Assembly (NCBI RefSeq): GCF_008011855.1
Contig: NZ_VOUX01000003.1
Span: 248,001-312,000, forward strand
From: Serratia bockelmannii
GTDB taxonomy: Bacteria; Pseudomonadota; Gammaproteobacteria; Enterobacterales; Enterobacteriaceae
Direction: 5' to 3'
Length of the DNA stretch: 64,000 nt
A model generated the notes under the pieces. That model ran no database searches, was not told the origin of the DNA, and saw only the letters and a list, made by a program, of their open reading frames with translations. Below, one piece after another: positions 19,366 to 27,568 of this stretch. The translations under genes were made by a program, and so were the position numbers. The stretch's first letter is position 1. Every line of letters starts with the position of its first letter.

Positions 19366-20211
19366 TTACTGCCTGATCAGGCGGCCGAGCGCTGGCGCCG
19401 TTTCGAAATCGCTGCGGAAGGGGTTGATGTCCAGGCCGCCACGGCGGGTGTAGCGCGCGAACACGCTGAGTTTTTCCGGGCGGCAGCTCTGCTTGATGTC
19501 GTTGAAAATGCGCTCGACGCACTGCTCGTGGAATTCGTTGTGCTGGCGGAAGGAGATCAGGTAGCGCAGCAGGCTTTCGCGATCGATTTTGCGGCCTTCA
19601 TAGCGGATCACCACGCTGCCCCAGTCCGGCTGGTTGGTGACCAGGCAGTTGGATTTCAGCAGATTGGAAGACAGCGTCTCCGACACCGGTTCCCCTTGAT
19701 CGGCCGCGCCGCTCAGGTACTCCGGTTTGAAGGCGAAGTCGTCGACCGCGATATCCAGATCGTCGATGTTGATGCCCGGCAGGCGATCGATCTGCGCGGG
19801 GTAACCTTCCAGCCCCGGATAGAGTTTGACGGTGACCTGGCCATTGGCTGCCTGCGACAGGTCCTTCTGCATGGCGGCGCTCACCTGTTCCACGCTGTCG
19901 AAGCGCGTTTGGTTGAAGCTGTTGAGATACAGCTTGAACGATTTGGATTCGATCAGGTTGGAAGAAGAGTGCGGGAAGGTAAATTCGCCGATGCCCACCA
20001 CCGGTTTGCCCTTGCCGTTGAGCCACGACAACTCGAAGGCGGTCCACAGATCGAAGCCGCTAAATGGCAGCTGCTGCTCGTCCACGCCGATCAGATCGCG
20101 GCCGCGCGCGCGCGGCAGGGCTTCGAGCAATGCGGGAGCATATTGATCCGGATAATCGGAGTTCGCGCCAAGATGGGTGATCTTATCTTGCTTTTGGATA
20201 TGCATATTCAT
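19366..20211 (-). CDS. queF: NADPH-dependent 7-cyano-7-deazaguanine (preQ0) reductase
   Basis: Reduces the nitrile of preQ0 to preQ1 in queuosine biosynthesis. 281 residues, the long two-domain QueF form. Motif ESKSFKLY (88-95) binds NADPH. The nucleophile is Cys189 in SNCLVTNQPDWGS, with Asp196, and FHEQ (227-230) supplies the substrate-binding Glu. The start lies 29 nt inside the VUT transporter gene; ATG at 20205 is an alternative. E. coli queF sits in another context (syd-queF-ygdH), so this could be a second or relocated copy. Confidence 0.93.
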   Translation of the reverse strand: MNMHIQKQDKITHLGANSDYPDQYAPALLEALPRARGRDLIGVDEQQLPFSGFDLWTAFELSWLNGKGKPVVGIGEFTFPHSSSNLIESKSFKLYLNSFNQTRFDSVEQVSAAMQKDLSQAANGQVTVKLYPGLEGYPAQIDRLPGINIDDLDIAVDDFAFKPEYLSGAADQGEPVSETLSSNLLKSNCLVTNQPDWGSVVIRYEGRKIDRESLLRYLISFRQHNEFHEQCVERIFNDIKQSCRPEKLSVFARYTRRGGLDINPFRSDFETAPALGRLIRQ

Positions 20212-21079
20212 TGCCCTTTGCTTGTTCGGTATTGATGTAGCGGTTAAACAGACTGCGGGTGGCGTAGATCGGCCCGACGCCCAGCAGGGCGTAAACCACC
20301 TTGATCAGGAACTGCGACAGGATCATGGTTTTGATGATGTCCCAGCTCAGCACGTTGTAGAACGCCAGCGTACAGAACACCACGCTGTCGATGGCCGACG
20401 CCACTACGGTACTGGTGATCACGCGCACAAACAGGTAGCGGGAGTTGGTCAACTCTTTGATTTTGCAGAGCAGGTAGGAGTTGACGTTCTCGGAGATCAG
20501 ATAGGCCGCCGACGAGGCCACCAGCACCGCCATGATGCTGTGCACGATGCCGTTGTAGGTCTCGCTGTACTCCCACTGCGGAATACTCGGCACCAGCGTT
20601 GTTACCCACACCCCCAGGACGAAGGTCAGGTTGGCGATAAACGAGATGATGATGGTGCGCCGAGCCAGCCGCAACCCATAGAATTCGTTAAGGATGTCCA
20701 CCAGAATGAACGTGAGCGGGTAGATGAAGATCGCCGGCGGCGTGATGAGATTCAGCACCGGGATTTGGATCGGCTTGACGCCGCACAGCGTTGAGAAAAT
20801 ATAAATCACGCTGAGCGCCACGGTAATAATCAGGTAGGCGTACCAGGAGCGTTCGTGGCGATCGCTGAGCTCGTAGGCGGTTTTTTGTTGGTTATCGCCA
20901 TAGAGTTTGCGGTACAGCGCCTGCAGCTCGTGCCGGCTTAGATCTTCTGATATTTCGCTGTCGGCCAGCTCATTCAGCCCCATGGTAATGGTTTTGCCGG
21001 TGGCCAATACCATGACATTGGCCGCGATGGTGCCATGCCGGGTGAAGCCCAACAGCTTGAACTTCTGATTCGGTTCCAT
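20183..21079 (-). CDS. VUT-family queuosine-precursor transporter with N-terminal extension
   Basis: 298 residues. From about residue 80 there are six hydrophobic helices of the VUT/YhhQ family (ITPPAIFIYPLTFILVDILN, FYGLRLARR), known as preQ0/preQ1 importers. YhhQ of E. coli is 221 residues; here about 75 hydrophilic residues are added in front, including NVMVLATGKTITMGLNELAD. The ATG follows directly on the regulator stop (TAAATG), and the 3' end overlaps queF by 29 nt. Precursor import next to QueF supports the assignment. Confidence 0.88.
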   Translation of the reverse strand: MEPNQKFKLLGFTRHGTIAANVMVLATGKTITMGLNELADSEISEDLSRHELQALYRKLYGDNQQKTAYELSDRHERSWYAYLIITVALSVIYIFSTLCGVKPIQIPVLNLITPPAIFIYPLTFILVDILNEFYGLRLARRTIIISFIANLTFVLGVWVTTLVPSIPQWEYSETYNGIVHSIMAVLVASSAAYLISENVNSYLLCKIKELTNSRYLFVRVITSTVVASAIDSVVFCTLAFYNVLSWDIIKTMILSQFLIKVVYALLGVGPIYATRSLFNRYINTEQAKGNEYAYPKAR

Positions 21080-21694
21080 TTATAACCTTTCTCCAACGAT
21101 GTAACCCAGGAATTGCACGGTGTCCTGAGGGCGTTTGTCCATGCTTTCGCTGTCTTTGTCGTCAACCACAAAGAAGCCGCGTTTTCCCGAGTGATACAGC
21201 AAAGGTGAATCGCAAATCAGTACCGGCGGCCTTTTGATGATGATGACCTCGCCGGGAATAAATGACCCTTTAATTTCGGTCTCTATTTTCATTGCCAACA
21301 TGTTCGACTCATCGCCGAAGAAATAAGTCAGAGGAAACTCGGTGACCAGCTGCCCGATCTTGCGCTGCGAGACGGCCAGATAGCGCGACTGGGGGATCAC
21401 CGGAATGGCGGAAGGGTTCTTGTTGCCTTCGGTGGACAGCGTTTCGTTGAGCAGCTCCAGTTTTTCCAGATCGTAGTCTTCGATCTCTTCACAGGAGACA
21501 CCGAAGAAGTCGGAGATCCGATTCACGGTGGATTGCTGAACGTTGTTCACTCTTCCGTCAAGAATTTTGTAGAGGGTAGTGCGCGTCAGGCCGCTGCGAT
21601 TGGAAAAGGAAGCCTTGGTTTCACCGCGGGTACGCATCAGATATTCAATATTTTTAATGATGTTGATTTTGCGCTGTGCGTTGGTGGTTTTCAT
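21080..21694 (-). CDS. XRE-type regulator with S24-like C-terminal domain
   Basis: 204 residues. N-terminal helix-turn-helix (about 27-68; TKASFSNRSGLTRTTLYKILDGRVNNVQQSTVNRISDFFG in two overlapping parts), a linker, then a C-terminal domain (about 95-204) reminiscent of LexA/S24 peptidase folds (FIPGEVIIIKR). An obvious catalytic Ser-Lys pair was not seen, so it may be an inactive, ligand-sensing form. First gene of the unit with the VUT transporter and QueF, hence probably their local regulator. Function is otherwise unknown. Confidence 0.8.
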   Translation of the reverse strand: MKTTNAQRKINIIKNIEYLMRTRGETKASFSNRSGLTRTTLYKILDGRVNNVQQSTVNRISDFFGVSCEEIEDYDLEKLELLNETLSTEGNKNPSAIPVIPQSRYLAVSQRKIGQLVTEFPLTYFFGDESNMLAMKIETEIKGSFIPGEVIIIKRPPVLICDSPLLYHSGKRGFFVVDDKDSESMDKRPQDTVQFLGYIVGERL

Positions 21695-21712
21695 TGGCTG
21701 TCCTTACAAACA

Positions 21713-21753
21713 TTACGCAGGCTTCACTATATCTTACGCATTGGCGTTGTCCA
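21713..21753 (-). promoter_or_regulatory. Promoter with paired direct-repeat operator, XRE-VUT-queF unit
   Basis: On the minus strand TGGACA (21753-21748) and TATAGT (21731-21726) are 16 nt apart, a good sigma-70 promoter. Two identical TGCGTAA sequences (21740-21734 and 21719-21713) flank the -10 with 21-bp spacing, two helical turns. This fits autoregulation by the XRE protein encoded directly downstream. Confidence 0.6.
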
Positions 21754-22044
21754 GATAAAAAGGCGCAGACGAGCGGGTAACGAACTGATTATTAGCGGTA
21801 ATTATTGTTTACCGTCAGCCGTTTAGCGCAGTGATGTCAGCGGGGGTAGCCTGCTTCCTCTGCGAGAAAGATAAAGCCGTGCAAATCAATTGATTAGGTT
21901 TTACTTATAGAAAAGTGAACACAAAAGCCGGTTTTATGTTTACTTTTATGTTGACCAAAGCCGATTTCATGGGCTACTGTTCATGCAAGCTGAAGTTTTT
22001 CTTTACGATCAAAATACGGAAGCCGACAGTTTTTATAATAAAAA

Positions 22045-22074
22045 GCTCAGAGGGGGCATTGCCACACTCTGAGC
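22045..22074 (-). terminator. Terminator downstream of the NCS1 permease gene
   Basis: 8-bp stem GCTCAGAG / CTCTGAGC with a 14-nt loop, then TTTTTATTAT on the minus strand. It ends the LuxR-permease unit 150 nt past the permease stop. Confidence 0.75.
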
Positions 22075-22224
22075 ATAAATGGATAGCTTGCTACCGACAC
22101 CAGGGACCCTAAACACCACGGCCGTTTGTCTGCGCGATCGGCCCCATCTTTTGCATTGAATCCCCTTTTCGAGCGTCAAACACTCCCCCGATACCGGAGG
22201 AGTGCATTACCGCGTGCGCGAAAA

Positions 22225-23550
22225 TCAGAGAGACTTCTGCGAGGCCAGCGGTTTTTGCGCCCGACTGAAGGCCAGTTTAAGCACCCAATACAGCAGGCTG
22301 GCCGCTACCAGGGAATTGATGGTCGGTACGCCCCATTCGGTCGCCAGGCCAACGGCGCCGCCGGCGATGCTGGCGACGATCGCCGCCCAGCCGATGGTTG
22401 GCGTTTCGTTCGGCAACTGGCCCATGCGGCGGCTCTCGTCCAGGATCTTGCGGTGGCTGCGCAGCAGGTAATAGTCCACCAACATGATGCCGATAATCGG
22501 CGGGAAGACCACGCCAAGCACCGTCAGGAAGTCGACGAAGCGGTCGAGAATGCCCAGCACCGACAGCGTAGTGCCCAGAATCCCGATCACCAACGTGGTG
22601 TAGGTGTACTTCAGCTTTTTGCCGGTGATGCCTTCCACCGCGTTGACGATGCCCAGCGAAGAGGAATACAGGTTGAGATCGTTGACGCGCAGGGTGGAGA
22701 ACACCACTACCAGCAAACCGGCGCCGCCGGCCGCTTGTGACATGATGGTGACTACATCCGCGGTGCCCAGGGTTTTGGCGATCAGGATCGCCAGGCCGTT
22801 TACCACGAACTCGCCGGCGATGATGGTGAAGAGCGTGACGCCGAGCACGTGCTTGCCGTTTTTGGAGTAACGGGTCAGATCGGGGGTCATCAGGCTGGCC
22901 ACGATGGCGCCGCCGACGACGATGGTGATGCCGGCGCTGATGGTCAGCGGTTCACCCGGCGGCGCCAGCTGGATGATCTCCTGCAGGTTATGCCCGGAAA
23001 GCGCGGTCACTGAAATAAAGGCCACCAGCATGATGAACATCGGCACCGCGATACGTGCGGCGATGCGCAGCGCCTTGAAACCGAATGCCACCAGGATAGT
23101 CAACAGCGTGCCCGAGAGCCCGGCGGCCAAGCCAAAGCCCAGCTTATTGCCGAGCGCGAAGTCGAGCGACTTGGCGAAAATGGCGTTCTGAATGCCGAAC
23201 CATCCCAGCAGGCTGACGGCCACCACCACGCCGATCAGCACCGAGCCCAGACGGCCGAAGCCGCACCAGCGCGCCAGCAGGCTGCCGGAAATGCCTTCAC
23301 GCATGCCCGCCAGCCCCAGGCCGTAGGTCACCACGCCGAAGATCAGGCTGCCGACGAAAATGGCGGTGAAAGCGTCAATCAGCGTCATGGAGTTGCCGAG
23401 TACGGCGCCGAGCATGAACTGGTCCAGCGCGGTCAACATGCCCATATGCACGATGGCCACGCTTAAAAACGAGACTCTTTTATCCTGCGGCACCCGGGTG
23501 AGCGGATAATCTTCGATCTTTATCACGGTGAGATCTTCCTTGCGGTTCAA
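22225..23550 (-). CDS. NCS1-family (CodB-like) nucleobase permease
   Basis: 441 residues with about twelve hydrophobic helices; cytosine/purine/allantoin transporter family. CodB-like features include an N-terminal VPQDKRVSFLSVAIVHMGMLTALDQFMLGA and GLAGMREGISGSLLARWCGFGRLGS. No cytosine deaminase or other catabolic gene is adjacent, so the substrate cannot be named. The start overlaps the stop of the LuxR-type gene by 4 nt, making the two a coupled pair. Confidence 0.88.
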   Translation of the reverse strand: MNRKEDLTVIKIEDYPLTRVPQDKRVSFLSVAIVHMGMLTALDQFMLGAVLGNSMTLIDAFTAIFVGSLIFGVVTYGLGLAGMREGISGSLLARWCGFGRLGSVLIGVVVAVSLLGWFGIQNAIFAKSLDFALGNKLGFGLAAGLSGTLLTILVAFGFKALRIAARIAVPMFIMLVAFISVTALSGHNLQEIIQLAPPGEPLTISAGITIVVGGAIVASLMTPDLTRYSKNGKHVLGVTLFTIIAGEFVVNGLAILIAKTLGTADVVTIMSQAAGGAGLLVVVFSTLRVNDLNLYSSSLGIVNAVEGITGKKLKYTYTTLVIGILGTTLSVLGILDRFVDFLTVLGVVFPPIIGIMLVDYYLLRSHRKILDESRRMGQLPNETPTIGWAAIVASIAGGAVGLATEWGVPTINSLVAASLLYWVLKLAFSRAQKPLASQKSL

Positions 23551-24236
23551 ATAAACTGAATGCCTTTGGTTATCAGGCGATCGGGAATGTAGTTATCCAG
23601 ATTGGCGTATTTGCAGTATTCCTCAAATTGTTGCTGAGTATGCACGTTGGCCTTCTGGTAAATGTTATAAATGCGGTTTTCGATGGTCTTATTGCTGACG
23701 TTATAGATTTTTGCGATCTCTTTTACCGTAAATCGTTGCAGCATAAGAAAAATGACATCGAGTTCGGCACGGGTGAACAGCTCGTTATTGACTTCGGTGG
23801 TCAACACGCTGGGTTTTTGCTGATTGATGTATTTCAGCGGTGACAGGCTGTTCATCGGCTTGGCGTTCCAGATCACGCCAATCACCTGTTTGTCATCGTT
23901 GTACACCGGTAGCTTTTCGCTGATAAACGGCGTCAGGCTGTCTTTGCCGTACCAGTAGTGGGTTTCTATGACCGTGACCCGATCGCGCGCTGCTTCGGTC
24001 ATCTTGTCATGCTCGATAAAGTCGGCGGCGGAGTCGGCCCAGTCGGCGGGGAATTCGTGGTCATATTTGCCGGCGACGTCGAAATTCAGCGGCGTATTGG
24101 TATAGAGATAAGCGGCACGGTTCATATAGAGGTGGCGGGACAGCTGGTCTTTGATGCCCCAGGGCTCGCTCAGGTGCTCCATCATGGTGATGAGGCCCTT
24201 AAAATAAGATTCATTATTTTTATGCGATGAATCCAT
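23547..24236 (-). CDS. LuxR-type regulator with PAS-like sensor domain
   Basis: 229 residues. The N-terminal two thirds (about 20-140) look like a PAS sensor (ends QVIGVIWNAKP), and residues 154-200 form a GerE/LuxR helix-turn-helix (LFTRAELDVIFLML, VKEIAKIYNVSNKTIENRI). No autoinducer-binding domain of the LuxR/SdiA type is apparent. It is translationally coupled to the NCS1 permease and probably controls it. Confidence 0.82.
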   Translation of the reverse strand: MDSSHKNNESYFKGLITMMEHLSEPWGIKDQLSRHLYMNRAAYLYTNTPLNFDVAGKYDHEFPADWADSAADFIEHDKMTEAARDRVTVIETHYWYGKDSLTPFISEKLPVYNDDKQVIGVIWNAKPMNSLSPLKYINQQKPSVLTTEVNNELFTRAELDVIFLMLQRFTVKEIAKIYNVSNKTIENRIYNIYQKANVHTQQQFEEYCKYANLDNYIPDRLITKGIQFI

Positions 24237-24263
24237 ACCTACCTCTGCGCCGCTCAGGCCGCG

Positions 24264-24674
24264 TTACAGGCTTTTAGCCAGGTAATGGCGGGTGTGGCGA
24301 TGCGCGTAGTCGCCCAGCTCGCCGTAGACCCGGTAGCCCAGTTTTTCGTAGAAGCCTCGGGCCTGGAAATCGAAAGTATCGACATAGGCCATATGGCAAC
24401 CGCGCTTGCGGGCTTCTTCTTCGGCCAGTTGCATCAGCTGGCGGCCGTAACCGCTTTTGCGACATTGATCGCCGACCCACAGATACTGCACTTCCAGGCC
24501 GCCCCACCAGGTGCGTGCGACCAGGCCACCGACGATCTGCTGGTTGTCGTCAGTGACGGTCAGGAACAGTGGGTGAATGTCTACGGGCTGGGTTTTATGG
24601 TTGTGAGCCCAGAGGCTGTCGATAACGAACTCTTCATCCTGCGGGTTGGGTTTGTCGGTGATATTAATATTCAT
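24264..24674 (-). CDS. GNAT-family N-acetyltransferase
   Basis: 136 residues with the GNAT fold: acetyl-CoA loop around RKSGYG (72-77), followed by ARKRGCHMAYVDTFDFQARGFYEKLGY, the usual motif B region. The substrate is unknown; the family includes small-molecule and protein acetyltransferases. It lies 27 nt upstream of the LuxR-type gene on the same strand and could be co-transcribed with it. Confidence 0.85.
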   Translation of the reverse strand: MNINITDKPNPQDEEFVIDSLWAHNHKTQPVDIHPLFLTVTDDNQQIVGGLVARTWWGGLEVQYLWVGDQCRKSGYGRQLMQLAEEEARKRGCHMAYVDTFDFQARGFYEKLGYRVYGELGDYAHRHTRHYLAKSL

Positions 24675-25101
24675 TTTTAATATAATTCCCTGATTTAATT
24701 ATTCAAAACTGAACTAGGCGCTTTCGCCCTAACCGCTTCTAATATCACTTTCATTAATGTATTTCAAGGGTGGTTTTCACCCTTTTCCGCCAGGTGAGAG
24801 GCCGCTTATAGTAGGTGCCACAGGGAGAAGAAAATAGTGAAACAGGCGGTATTAAAACGCTGAAATGCCCTGCTAACACCATCTTTTCCTACTTGCGCCT
24901 CACCAGGGCCCCACCGGGAAAACTGCAGTACTGTATGGCTCCACCGGATAGAGCAAGCTCACTTGCCGACGGGGGAGCCACTTTGTTTTTTGACGCCCCC
25001 ACCCGCGCCCGCCATTCTCTGTCTCAGATAGTAAACACTCTTCTTATCAGAAGATATGCGCCGCAGATGAAAATATGGCCGATAGCTTCTGATCCGCTGA
25101 T
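24675..25101. other. Intergenic region upstream of the GNAT gene
   Basis: 427 bp. A short AT-rich part next to the GNAT start probably holds its promoter. The remainder shows no convincing gene, repeat or RNA. Confidence 0.4.
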
Positions 25102-26028
25102 TTAGTCCTCTGCAATGACGCTGCCCAGCGCCGGCTCGATGGCCGCACCCAGCATGGCGCCGTGTCCCAGGGCAGGCCATTCGCGATAGCCGACGGTGAG
25201 ACCGTCGAGCTGTGCCAGGTGTTCGGCCAATAAACGCGTTGCGTCCGCCGGCAGAGCGGGGCTCTTCACGCCGGGCGGGGCAGCGCGATCGCGTTCTGCC
25301 AGGCCAACCCACAGTTGCAACCTGGCCGCCGGCGCCGCGCGCCGTTCTGTCATCTGCTGTGCTTCTTGCAGGATCATGCCGTCGCCCCACCACAGCGAGG
25401 GTTCCACGGCGATGTAGCGCTGAAAGGCGGTGGGATGGGTGAACAACGTATGCAGAACGAAGAGCCCGCCGTAGGAGTGCCCCCACAGCGTTTGCCGCTG
25501 AGGATCGACCGCCAGTTTGGCGGCGATCGCCGGTTTGATCTGGGTCTCAATCAATTGCAGGAACGCATCCGCGCCCCCGACGGCCCGCGGCGGTTTCTTC
25601 ATGCCTGCCGGCAGAGGGAGCGTATAGTCGTAGGTGCGGCCGGCGGCATCGATGCGCAGATCGTTGTCATAGCCGATCATCACCAGCACCGGTGGCCGCT
25701 TCGTTGCTGCCAATTTGGCCAGTAAGGCGGCGTTCAACTCCATCAGCACCGCATTGCCGTCGAGGAAATAAACCGTTGGATAGCCGTCTGGCACAGGCGC
25801 CTGACGCGGTTGGGCGATGCGAACACGATAATGCCGTTGGCCATCGGCGGAGGTGAATCGCAGATCGCTGAAGCGGTAATCCGCAGTATCGCTATCGGCT
25901 ACGGTAGTGCCGATCTTGCGTTCCAAATCGGGCCTGGCCATCACGGAGTCCGGCAGCCAAAGGCCGATGGCGAGCGCCAGAAGCGCGGAGATAAAATGCC
26001 GGTTGGACAATAACATGCGGATCAACAT
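25102..26028 (-). CDS. IroE-like periplasmic alpha/beta-hydrolase (enterochelin esterase family)
   Basis: 308 residues. N-terminal signal or anchor (about 10-31), then an esterase domain of the Fes/IroE family with the nucleophile elbow GHSYGG (Ser185) and FLDGN near 88-92. IroE trims siderophore trilactones in the periplasm; this protein may hydrolyse a siderophore or another ester. The start is uncertain: ATG at 26016 has GAGG 12 nt upstream and gives a shorter leader. Confidence 0.8.
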   Translation of the reverse strand: MLIRMLLSNRHFISALLALAIGLWLPDSVMARPDLERKIGTTVADSDTADYRFSDLRFTSADGQRHYRVRIAQPRQAPVPDGYPTVYFLDGNAVLMELNAALLAKLAATKRPPVLVMIGYDNDLRIDAAGRTYDYTLPLPAGMKKPPRAVGGADAFLQLIETQIKPAIAAKLAVDPQRQTLWGHSYGGLFVLHTLFTHPTAFQRYIAVEPSLWWGDGMILQEAQQMTERRAAPAARLQLWVGLAERDRAAPPGVKSPALPADATRLLAEHLAQLDGLTVGYREWPALGHGAMLGAAIEPALGSVIAED

Positions 26029-26633
26029 CCTCGAAAAAGGCCGATAGTAGCATCCGTTCGCGCCCGGTAAAAACCTACCTTTAGGGCGGGCATTCCGGTC
26101 GCGAAGCGCTGCCAGCCGTTGCTTTGCCAGGTTAATAGCAACTCATTGTTATTATTGGTAAGTCAGGAATAAGAGGGATTACAATTAATTAGAAATGGTT
26201 ATGGTTTTTATGGAGGGGGAAATGGTGAAGGTAGGTAAAAACACACGGTTATCAACGATTTTTAGCGAAAAAAGCCCTATAAAATAGGGCAAAGACACAC
26301 AACAACACCAGGGAAACTTTCCTGTATCTTATATTATAGCTTCCTATACATATAGAACATTTTATTATAAATATGTAAGTGATTCTTATTAATCATTTAA
26401 TACCATTGTTTTTCAAATGGTTATGTGATCTGACTGGCGTATTGCACTTGGGTCGGGTGTGGGCTGCCAGGGATAGGCAGCAGAGATTTTGCTGTAACGG
26501 TGGCATGAACAGGCGAGGTCATCGGCCCGATATCCCTCAGGGCAATACCGGCCCGCGGGCTGCAAAAAGGCCGGCCGGTATTTATCCTCAGGCGCAGCCG
26601 ATCTTCACTGTGGGATGTGGGACCAGGTGAAAA
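26029..26633. other. AT-rich intergenic region with inverted repeats
   Basis: 605 bp with no supported gene and clearly lower GC than the core. It has a hairpin GCCCTAT-aaa-ATAGGGC at 26274-26290 followed on the minus strand by T6 (terminator-like), and a 10-bp perfect inverted repeat AATACCGGCC / GGCCGGTATT at 26544-26553 and 26573-26582, just past the ATP-grasp gene. Confidence 0.55.
26274..26290 (-). terminator. Terminator-like hairpin downstream of the ATP-grasp gene
   Basis: 7-bp stem GCCCTAT / ATAGGGC, 3-nt loop, then TTTTTT on the minus strand. It is 344 nt after the nearest upstream stop, which is long for a dedicated terminator. Confidence 0.55.
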
Positions 26634-27518
26634 TCAGTGCTGTTGCAACGTCAACATCTCGCCAAGCAAAACATCGGTTGGCGGCAGAATATCCGTATCC
26701 AGCCCGGCGGATGGGGTAAAGGTCAATTCGCCGAAAATGATCTGGCCTTTGGAGATGTAGAAATCAACGCGAACAAACTCGAAGGGCGCGGACAAGCGTG
26801 AGGCGTACTCAAACAGCTCATCGTAGCCTTCTGGCTTCACGAAGGCGTCTATTTCTTCCTGGCTCAAGGCCAGGCAGTCATCGCTGTAGCACAGAAACTT
26901 GAAATCTTTGTCAAAGAAGTAATACTTCGGCGACCCGGTTTCTCTGCCGACACACAGCAATGTGCAGTAAGGTACACCGCGGAAACAATAGATTTTATAG
27001 TCTTCAGGTCCGTGACCATTGGCCGATTCGATATATTTCTCCCCAATGATCTTTTTTTGTATCCCTTTGTAGTTGAGCTCTACATAAGTTTTCCAATAAT
27101 CGTCTTTCATCCAAGCGTCGATCAATTTTTTTGCGCTCTTGATATTCAGCAATTTTTTATTCTGGCAAATCAGGTTATACCCGGAACCGTGATTCCCTTT
27201 GATCACAAACTTATCCGGCAATGCGTCCCACGGAATATCGTTTACTGAATCACAGGCAAAGTACAATTCATTAAGGATCTCTTCGCACCCTTGATCTTTG
27301 ATGTACTGTCTTACCGCATATTTATCTGCACACTGCTTCACCAACGCATTGTGACTATAGCCATTCAATTTCAGGTGATTGATCTTTTCATTCCAGGTGG
27401 ACGGCGCCTGCAAGTTTAACGGTTTGCCAAATGCTTTTTTGTAGAGCAATCTGGCCTTGAATTCGGGGGCCAATACGGCCAGCTGCTTCGTAATAAATTT
27501 AATGACTTGTCTTTTCAT
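26634..27518 (-). CDS. TupA-like ATP-grasp protein
   Basis: 294 residues from ATG 27518, which gives the usual start MKRQVIKF; ATG 27548 is in frame but less likely. ATP-grasp signs: DKFVIKGNHGSG (102-113), DYKIYCFRG (173-181), and the metal-binding RVDFY (250-254) with FGELTFTPSAG (262-272). The family occurs in polysaccharide clusters, where it probably ligates amino acids to sugars or other carboxylates. It lies 50 nt after an N-hydroxylase gene, so it may join or modify a hydroxylated diamine. Its GC is lower than its neighbours. Substrate unknown. Confidence 0.75.
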   Translation of the reverse strand: MKRQVIKFITKQLAVLAPEFKARLLYKKAFGKPLNLQAPSTWNEKINHLKLNGYSHNALVKQCADKYAVRQYIKDQGCEEILNELYFACDSVNDIPWDALPDKFVIKGNHGSGYNLICQNKKLLNIKSAKKLIDAWMKDDYWKTYVELNYKGIQKKIIGEKYIESANGHGPEDYKIYCFRGVPYCTLLCVGRETGSPKYYFFDKDFKFLCYSDDCLALSQEEIDAFVKPEGYDELFEYASRLSAPFEFVRVDFYISKGQIIFGELTFTPSAGLDTDILPPTDVLLGEMLTLQQH

Positions 27519-27568
27519 ATACGTAATTCCATCAAAGCGTAGTGACAATGATTAAGTCGTTCTTGTAT

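Larger units (their letters stand above)
21695..22224. other. Intergenic region between XRE regulator and NCS1 permease gene
   Basis: 530 bp without a supported gene. The left end holds the XRE promoter; 22045-22074 is the permease terminator. The AT-rich middle (21840-22040) contains only short open frames without convincing ribosome sites. Confidence 0.5.

Noticed and set aside
21915..22112. 65-codon plus-strand frame between the XRE regulator and the permease gene
   Set aside because: No ribosome site, no similarity, and it runs through the permease terminator hairpin.
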